From Bacteroidia bacterium (GTDB taxonomy: Bacteria; Bacteroidota; Bacteroidia; Cytophagales; Cyclobacteriaceae), in NCBI GenBank assembly GCA_012031955.1, contig JAAURZ010000019.1:1-12229 (forward strand): a stretch of DNA of 12,229 nucleotides, written 5' to 3'. Both the position numbers and the translations under genes were made by a program. Each line of letters begins with the position of its first letter. Positions within the stretch are counted from its first letter, which is position 1. The notes beneath the pieces were generated by a model. It saw only the letters and a program-made list of their open reading frames with translations, did no database searches and was not told where the DNA came from. Shown piece by piece: positions 7,273 to 12,229 of this stretch.

Positions 7273-7611
7273 ATGAAAGGAACATACCTCGGCGAACTGG
7301 AAGAATTGGCCCTGCTGATGGTGGGGGTACTTTACCCTGAGGCATACGGTGTTGCCGTAATGGACGAGATAGAGAAGCAGGCGGCCGCAGGCTGAACATA
7401 AGCGCGGTACATGCGGTGCTAAAGCGCCTTGAAGACAAGGGCATGGTCACATCGTCGATGGGGGAGCCCATCGCAGGAGCGCGGCGGCCGCCGCAAGCGC
7501 ATCTTCACATTAACAGCCGCAGGAAAAAAGGCATTGGAAGAAGCACACAACATGCGCACAGCGCTCTTTAGTCAGATACCCAAAGTGGCACTTCAATCCG
7601 ACATGGCATGA
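7273..7611 (+). CDS. PadR-family winged-helix transcriptional regulator, frameshifted in two places
   Basis: PadR regulators are small dimeric DNA-binding proteins that usually repress their own operon until a ligand binds. The chain starts at ATG 7273 with TYLGELEELALLMVGVLYPE and AYGVAVMDEIEKQ, continues in a second frame with GRRLNISAVHAVLKRLEDKG (the recognition-helix region) and in a third with ERGGRRKRIFTLTAAGKKAL (the wing and following helix). Together these are the full PadR domain in the right order. A missing G at 7383-7384 and an extra G in the run 7460-7464 would join them into one protein of about 112 residues; the two changes cancel, so the stop at 7609-7611 is in frame with the start. 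That stop overlaps the permease ATG as ATGA, indicating coupled translation. Control of the permease is inferred from this arrangement and from the operator-like repeats upstream. Confidence 0.88.
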
Positions 7612-10196
7612 CACAACCACCTCGCTGGGCAGACCGGTTTCTGGAGTGGTATTGCCGCCCGGAACTGCTGGAGGAAATCCAGGGTGACGCACATGAGTTG
7701 TATAGGCGCAACCTCCGGCACTCGGGGAAACGTTCGGCCAACATGCGGTTCGTTTGGGACATCGTCCGCTTCTTGCGCTGGTCCAATGTCCGGTTTCTCA
7801 AAAAAAATTCGTACCGCTCTCATTCTTCAATTGCTATGATAAGAAACTACCTCATCGTAGGCCTGCGCAATATGCTGAAGGCCCGCTTCACAAGCTTCAC
7901 CAACATTTTCGGGCTCGCCATTGCCATCGGCTTTGCCATCACTGTATTTATTTTTGTCGACTACCAATACAACGTCGATTCGTTTCACACGCGTGCAAGC
8001 CGCATCTACCAGGTGATCAACGAAATGAAAGTCGATAACGACCTGGAGCTTTGGGGCGACTCTCCTTTTATGCTGGCGCCCACGCTGAAAGCCGATAACC
8101 CGGTGGTGTCGCACGCCACTCGCGTGGAATATCAATCCGGCAACTTCATCTTCGAGGAAAGGGTTTTCAACGAGCTGATCTGGTTTACCGACGCCGACTT
8201 TATGACGATGTTTGATTTTCCGGTGAAGTATGGCGACCGCGAGGCGCTTCGCAACAAGAACCAAATTGTGATCAGCAACGACATCGCGAAAAAATATTTC
8301 GGCGACCGCAATCCGATCGGGCAGCAGGTGTCCATCAAGTATGCGAATCAAATTACGCAGACGTATTTGGTGGGTGCCGTGGCGGACAAGTTTCCCGAAA
8401 ATGCCAGCTTCACTTTCAATGTGCTGGTCGACATGGAAAATTTCTTTGACTTGAATTTTTCCGACGCGTATACGTGGCGACAGTTAACCGATGCCACGTT
8501 TGTAGAACTCGCGGAAGGTCATACGCCCGACGAGCTAGCATCGCTGCTCGCCATCTGCCGGCAGCGTCAAAATAAATCTGACTCACGCTGGACGGTAAAT
8601 CGATTTGAGATGGTACCTCTTACCGAGCTGGCATTGCGCAACCATGAAATCGACGGACCTATTTCCAACGGGGGGCACCCGGCTGGTCGCGTGGCGCTGA
8701 GTGTGGTGTCGCTGCTGTTGCTGGTGCTGGCTTGTTCAAACTACATGAACATCGCGCTGGCCTCCGCGTCGCGTCGTCTCAAGGAGATCGCTTTGCGCAA
8801 AGTGTTGGGCAGCGCCAGGCGTGGCATCGTAAATCAGTTCCTCGTCGAAAACCTTCTCATCTGCACGTTTGCGCTTGTGCTGGGTGGTGCGCTGAGTTAT
8901 TTTCTTTTTCTTCCGGGTTTCAATGCCACGCTGCCGATCACTATTCCGTTTGCCTTCTCGTCGCCTTATGTTGCAGTCGGTCTCTTTGTCGCGCTCTTGT
9001 TGACGACGGGCCTGGCATCGGGCGCCTACCCCGCCGTATACATCGCGCGCTTTCAACCTGTGGTCATTTTTAGAGGGAGGGAAAAATTCGGGCGCCGTAA
9101 TACCATGAGCAAATTGCTGCTCACTTTCCAGTTCGTGATGGCTGTCATTCTGATTGTGGGCAGCTTCATATTTACAAGCAACAGCATGCGCCTGAATGCC
9201 AAAGACTGGGGCTACGACCGAAAACACGTGGTGGCGGTGCCGATAGGAAATCCGCAGCAGTATGAAGCGCTTCGCGCCTACGCGTTAACACTGCCGGATG
9301 TGATTGCCATTGCCGGATCGGAAGGGCAAATAGGAAGAGGCAACATACAAACTACTTTCGATCACCACGAAACAAAAGTCAGAACCATCATTTACGGCAC
9401 GGAGCCCGACTACATGAAGACGCTGGGGCTGCGCCTGAAAGAGGGGCGATTCTTGCAGGGAGACGGCAACACGCGTGATGAGGTGGTGATCAACGAACAA
9501 ATGGCGCGCAAGATGGGCTGGGCAAATCCGCTGGGCGAAACATTTCGCTACGACAGCATCACACGCCATGTTGTGGGCGTGGTCGAAGACTTCAATCACG
9601 ATTCTTTCTACGACGCCATCCTGCCGGCATTCTTCGTGAACATGCCATCGAGTCGCTACCTTTTTATTTCATTTCGAACCAGGCCGGGAAAAGAGTCTGG
9701 CGTAGAACGTGCACTGGCCCGCGAGTGGAAGACGATCGCGCCCGACGATCCATTCTCCGCTTTCTTCCAGGAAGATGTTTTTGAAGCATACTTCCGTAGC
9801 GAACGGGCGAATATCACCATCATCGTAACCATATCGGTAATTTCCATTTTACTCGCATGCATCGGTTTGTTCGGGCTCGTGTCGTTCACTATCCAGCAAC
9901 GGCGCAAAGAGTTCAGCATTCGCAAGGTGTTGGGTGCCGGCGTATTCAGCATATTCAGATTAGTGAACGCCGATTACCTGTGGGTGCTTCTTGTCGCCTT
10001 TCTGCTGGGTGCGCCGGTTGGCTTCTGGTTGATGCAAACCCTGATTGCTTCCATATACCCCGATCCGGAACCGATCGACGCGATGCCGTTTCTGCTGGCG
10101 ATAGGCCTGCTGGTGGCGACCGTGTTGATCACCATATCTTCGCGGCTAATAGACGTGGTGAGGGAAAATCCTGCGGAGACGTTGAAGAGCGAGTAG
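7608..10196 (+). CDS. FtsX/MacB-type ABC transporter permease with N-terminal prefix domain
   Basis: An intact 862-residue membrane protein. Residues 1 to about 75 form a cytoplasmic prefix (PRWADRFLEWYCRPELLEEI, then QGDAHELYRR) of the type called permease prefix domain 2, seen in Bacteroidota permeases next to PadR genes. A MacB-type core occurs twice. Half one has a membrane helix near 97-118, an extracytoplasmic domain to about 360, and three helices near 362-385, 411-435 and 453-477. Half two has a helix near 503-523, a second extracytoplasmic domain, then helices near 735-760, 790-812 and 826-846. Each half has the coupling-helix signature that contacts the ATPase: RRLKEIALRKVLGS (389-402) and RRKEFSIRKVLGAG (about 765-778). 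No ATP-binding subunit is encoded in the window. The start overlaps the PadR stop by ATGA. Relatives move lipoproteins, peptides or drugs, or act as mechanical transmitters; the substrate here is unknown. Confidence 0.93.
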   Translation: MTQPPRWADRFLEWYCRPELLEEIQGDAHELYRRNLRHSGKRSANMRFVWDIVRFLRWSNVRFLKKNSYRSHSSIAMIRNYLIVGLRNMLKARFTSFTNIFGLAIAIGFAITVFIFVDYQYNVDSFHTRASRIYQVINEMKVDNDLELWGDSPFMLAPTLKADNPVVSHATRVEYQSGNFIFEERVFNELIWFTDADFMTMFDFPVKYGDREALRNKNQIVISNDIAKKYFGDRNPIGQQVSIKYANQITQTYLVGAVADKFPENASFTFNVLVDMENFFDLNFSDAYTWRQLTDATFVELAEGHTPDELASLLAICRQRQNKSDSRWTVNRFEMVPLTELALRNHEIDGPISNGGHPAGRVALSVVSLLLLVLACSNYMNIALASASRRLKEIALRKVLGSARRGIVNQFLVENLLICTFALVLGGALSYFLFLPGFNATLPITIPFAFSSPYVAVGLFVALLLTTGLASGAYPAVYIARFQPVVIFRGREKFGRRNTMSKLLLTFQFVMAVILIVGSFIFTSNSMRLNAKDWGYDRKHVVAVPIGNPQQYEALRAYALTLPDVIAIAGSEGQIGRGNIQTTFDHHETKVRTIIYGTEPDYMKTLGLRLKEGRFLQGDGNTRDEVVINEQMARKMGWANPLGETFRYDSITRHVVGVVEDFNHDSFYDAILPAFFVNMPSSRYLFISFRTRPGKESGVERALAREWKTIAPDDPFSAFFQEDVFEAYFRSERANITIIVTISVISILLACIGLFGLVSFTIQQRRKEFSIRKVLGAGVFSIFRLVNADYLWVLLVAFLLGAPVGFWLMQTLIASIYPDPEPIDAMPFLLAIGLLVATVLITISSRLIDVVRENPAETLKSE

Positions 10197-10254
10197 CTCG
10201 CGTTCCTGGATTTTTGCGTAACATGCGGGCACGCCTACACTGACGATCATTGGA

Positions 10255-10941
10255 ATGACCTGGCTACTGCTACACGGCGCGTTGGGTGCGCAACAACAAC
10301 TCGAACCACTCAAGCAACTTCTGGAACAGAAAGGCAACGAGGTTTACACACTCAACTTCAGCGGCCACGGTGGCGCACCGTTCTCGTCGCACACATTCGG
10401 CATCGACGGCTTTGCTGCCGACGTGGGCGCATTGGTGCAAACGCATTCATTGATCAAACCCGCCGTGTTCGGCTACAGCATGGGAGGTTATGTGGCATTG
10501 TGGCTGGCACACCTGCAACCCAACTTGCTGGGCCACATCGCGACACTGGGCACCAAGTTCGATTGGGACGCGCTTGGCGCGGAAAGGGAAACCCGCAAGC
10601 TCAACCCCGACAAGATTGCGGAGAAGGTGCCTGCCTTCGCACGGCTGCTCGAACACCGGCACGCGCCAAACAACTGGCGAGACCTTTTGCACAAAACAGC
10701 CGGCATGATGCACGCACTTGGCGACCGGCCACTGATCACTCAATCCGTGGCAACCGGTGTCAACAACCCGACGTTGGTCTTGCTTGGCGATCAGGACGAC
10801 ATGGCAGATCGCGCTCACTCGGCGCAAGTAGCGGGCTGGCTTCCGAACGGCAAATTCAAATTGCTGGAGAACACACCCCACCCAATTGAGAAGGTAGACC
10901 TGGATAGGCTGGTGAGTTTGCTTGTTGATTTTGCGCGCTAG
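10255..10941 (+). CDS. Alpha/beta-fold hydrolase
   Basis: A 228-residue cytoplasmic hydrolase of the alpha/beta fold, compact compared with the 260-300 usual for the family. The oxyanion-hole motif LLHGALGA is at 5-12, the nucleophile elbow GYSMGG at 73-78 with Ser75, a charge-relay Asp in LLGDQDDM (Asp179 is the likely one, Asp182 also possible) and the catalytic His209 in NTPHPIEKVD. The cap region between residues 100 and 165 is small and helical (RETRKLNPDKIAEKV, NNWRDLLHKTAG). There is no signal peptide. An esterase or thioesterase-like role is possible; the reaction cannot be fixed. It starts 58 nt after the permease stop on the same strand and could be read through from the PadR operon, but a link in function is not shown. 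Its TAG stop overlaps the stop of the convergent gene. Confidence 0.92.
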   Translation: MTWLLLHGALGAQQQLEPLKQLLEQKGNEVYTLNFSGHGGAPFSSHTFGIDGFAADVGALVQTHSLIKPAVFGYSMGGYVALWLAHLQPNLLGHIATLGTKFDWDALGAERETRKLNPDKIAEKVPAFARLLEHRHAPNNWRDLLHKTAGMMHALGDRPLITQSVATGVNNPTLVLLGDQDDMADRAHSAQVAGWLPNGKFKLLENTPHPIEKVDLDRLVSLLVDFAR

Positions 10942-12104
10942 AAAAATCGCACGCCTACTTTGGCGCCCCACCACAATCGCGCAAGGTGGTTGTCGGTAAG
11001 CTTTTCCTGGAAAAAGTGTGGCGTGTAGTCGGTAAAGATGTCGGGATAATTTTGATAGTCGTTCTCGGTGACGTACACGTTGAGGGTGGCGCCCGCCGTG
11101 ATGGCGAAAAACTTGCTAACCTGGTAGTCGAACCCGAGGTACAGTTTGTTCAACAGGTTGAGCGCCTCCACATCGTTGCCCTTTACAATCTGGTTGGCGG
11201 TAACGTCGACGTTCAGGTATAATTTCCTGTAGATTTTCGGCGCAGTACCGACACCATAACCAAAAGACCATACCGAGGAGTCAGACTCGTTGGGGCGCAG
11301 GCCTGTGGTGAAAATATTGTAGAACGACCTTGTGCCGGTGCGAAACGCAAGGTTCAGGTAGAAGACATCTTCCGCCGCTACTTCCAATGCGTGGTAGCCC
11401 TTCATCGCGAATGAGAAAAATCCAAGTTGCACGCCTCTCACGCTATCCGCTATGTTGACCAACCCAAGCTGTACACCTTTCACGCGGGTGGCATAGTTCA
11501 TAACGCCCGACACCTGGGCGCCCTGCACGGTGCCGGCAGCCAGGTTGAGCGCGCCGGCCAGTTGCACTCCCTTAATGTTGCCGATGCCGATGTTAAGGGC
11601 GCCGCCAAGCTGGGCGCCGCGCGTTTCGCCCAAAGCAAAATTCATCGCGCCGGCCACCTGCGCAATCTTCATATCTTTGGTGGCGAAGTTGAACACACCG
11701 CCGAAGTGCGGGCCGCGCTGCGAGCCCAGCGTAAAATTGCCAACACCTGCCATGGACACACCGCGCGAGTCTTCATGGATGAAGTTCACGAGGCCTGCAC
11801 CGGTAAAACCGGTGGCCGTGCGCCAGTCCATATTCACGAGTCCGGCAAACTGACCTCCCTTCATGGAGTCGAGGTTCGCGTTCACAAGTCCGGCCACTTG
11901 TATGCCCTTCACAGTTTCACCCGCGCCGTTAAGCACACCTGCCAGTTGCACGCCATGCACGCTGCCACGATCGATGTTGAACGCGCCTCCCACCTCCAGC
12001 TTCTGCGTACCCTGCGAGTATCCGCCTATTACGTTCAAAGAAAAATTGTTTACCACGTTGCCGCTGAGTTTGTGGTTGGTGCCCACAAACGGTAACAGCG
12101 ACAT
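10938..12104 (-). CDS. Surface protein with 16-residue repeats (LA_2272-like) and beta-rich C-terminal domain, 5' end incomplete
   Basis: The open frame encodes 388 residues in three parts. Residues 1-32 begin SLLPFVGTN, a start-of-barrel-like segment. Residues 33-236 are about a dozen tandem repeats of mostly 16 residues with the pattern GxQxAGxxN, resembling what is called the LA_2272 surface repeat. Residues 237-388 are rich in alternating aromatic and polar residues (KLYLGFDYQVSKFFAITAGA), ending GAKVGVRFF with a terminal Phe, which suggests an outer-membrane beta structure. The ATG at 12104 is probably not the true start: the frame stays open upstream with IEKVQ directly before it, no signal peptide is present, and a lysine-rich coding stretch lies just upstream in another frame. 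Function is unknown; similar proteins are annotated only as repeat-containing. The stop shares CTAG with the convergent hydrolase. Confidence 0.82.
   Translation of the reverse strand: MSLLPFVGTNHKLSGNVVNNFSLNVIGGYSQGTQKLEVGGAFNIDRGSVHGVQLAGVLNGAGETVKGIQVAGLVNANLDSMKGGQFAGLVNMDWRTATGFTGAGLVNFIHEDSRGVSMAGVGNFTLGSQRGPHFGGVFNFATKDMKIAQVAGAMNFALGETRGAQLGGALNIGIGNIKGVQLAGALNLAAGTVQGAQVSGVMNYATRVKGVQLGLVNIADSVRGVQLGFFSFAMKGYHALEVAAEDVFYLNLAFRTGTRSFYNIFTTGLRPNESDSSVWSFGYGVGTAPKIYRKLYLNVDVTANQIVKGNDVEALNLLNKLYLGFDYQVSKFFAITAGATLNVYVTENDYQNYPDIFTDYTPHFFQEKLTDNHLARLWWGAKVGVRFF
11397..12008 (-). repeat. Tandem coding repeats, 48-nt (16-residue) period
   Basis: Nine consecutive units of exactly 16 residues (such as TVKGIQVAGLVNANLD, ETRGAQLGGALNIGIG and NIKGVQLAGALNLAAG) are flanked by one 15-residue unit before and units of 15, 14 and about 16 after. 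The fixed positions are Gly4, Gln6, Gly9 and Asn12, with small or hydrophobic residues between. DNA copies are diverged, so this is an old, selected protein repeat and not a recent expansion. The regular period suggests a stacked beta-solenoid, by inference. Confidence 0.85.
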
Positions 12105-12229
12105 CTGTACTTTTTCGATAGAGTGTATCTTTGTATGTTGCGGATGTTGGCGTCGCGCTCGCGCTTGATGAGGCCGCGCCAGAAACGTTTGATCTTCTGC
12201 GCCACACTGTCGGCAACCGTGGCGATCTT
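12105..12229 (-). CDS. Probable upstream part of the repeat-protein gene, in another frame and cut by the window edge
   Basis: From the right edge the minus strand reads KIATVADSVAQKIKRFWRGL and then IKRERDANIRNIQR, a charged, helix-like peptide with believable codon use. This frame lies out of register with the repeat protein, whose own frame just upstream of 12104 reads HSIEKVQ. A single indel somewhere around 12110-12145 would join them. The frame of the repeat protein is also open to the edge, but upstream of about 12140 it gives an Arg/Gln/His-rich peptide unlike a real protein. That the two parts belong together is inference. Confidence 0.5.

Noticed and set aside
7273..7395. PadR as a true truncated pseudogene of 40 residues
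   Set aside because: The remaining domain continues exactly in the other frames and the final stop overlaps the permease start, so a sequence error is the simpler reading.
7145..7471. Minus-strand open frame of 108 codons over padR and its promoter
   Set aside because: It is antisense to the PadR domain and runs through the AT-rich operator region; the peptide looks random.
10197..10254. Terminator between the permease and the hydrolase
   Set aside because: Only weak short pairing (GCG with CGC) and no T-run after it; I do not support a terminator here.
11397..12008. CRISPR-like array
   Set aside because: The 48-nt period comes from a coding protein repeat; there are no identical direct repeats separated by unique spacers.
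11427..12095. Plus-strand open frame of 222 codons across the repeat protein
   Set aside because: Its His/Ala-rich repeating pattern is only the reverse complement of the 48-nt coding repeats.

Overview
The window looks like a chromosomal segment of a Bacteroidota bacterium, most likely a Cytophagales-type soil or water organism. The taxon is inferred from three gene content cues: a SusC/RagA receptor paired with a SusD-like lipoprotein, a PadR regulator overlapping a permease that carries an N-terminal prefix region, and start sites without Shine-Dalgarno sequences. No rRNA, tRNA, CRISPR array, insertion sequence or phage gene was seen. Coding density is high and base composition looks even throughout.

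Layout. (1) Positions 1-4003, minus strand: a nutrient-uptake pair, SusC (745-4003) followed by SusD (612 down to and beyond the left edge). (2) Positions 4150-7007, minus strand: a tightly packed five-gene redox/electrophile-stress operon. In transcription order it holds a YhhW-type pirin, a second pirin, a nitroreductase, an OsmC-family protein and a small YjdI-type (4Fe-4S) protein. Gaps are 46 nt, a 1-nt overlap (TGATG), 1 nt and 7 nt. (3) Positions 7008-7272: a divergent intergenic region with a perfect 14-bp palindrome and repeated ATACAA words, a plausible operator region for PadR. (4) Positions 7273-10941, plus strand: PadR, an 862-residue FtsX/MacB-type permease overlapping it by ATGA, then a small alpha/beta hydrolase. 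(5) Positions 10938-12229, minus strand: a 16-residue-repeat protein with a predicted outer-membrane-like C-terminal region. It converges on the hydrolase so closely that both stop codons lie within one CTAG.

A caution applies to the whole window. SusD, SusC, the second pirin, PadR and probably the 5' part of the repeat protein each carry single-base frame breaks, while the encoded protein continues intact in another frame. Several fall in short runs of one base, some occur as compensating pairs, and they hit unrelated genes. I therefore read them as probable sequencing or assembly indels, not true pseudogenes; the genes are annotated across the breaks. The 2.6-kb permease, the hydrolase, the nitroreductase, OsmC and the YhhW-type pirin are uninterrupted.

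Nothing here is a convincing new defence or mobile system. The most interesting items are the redox operon as a unit, the PadR/prefix-permease pair without an ATPase gene in view, and the 16-residue repeat surface protein.
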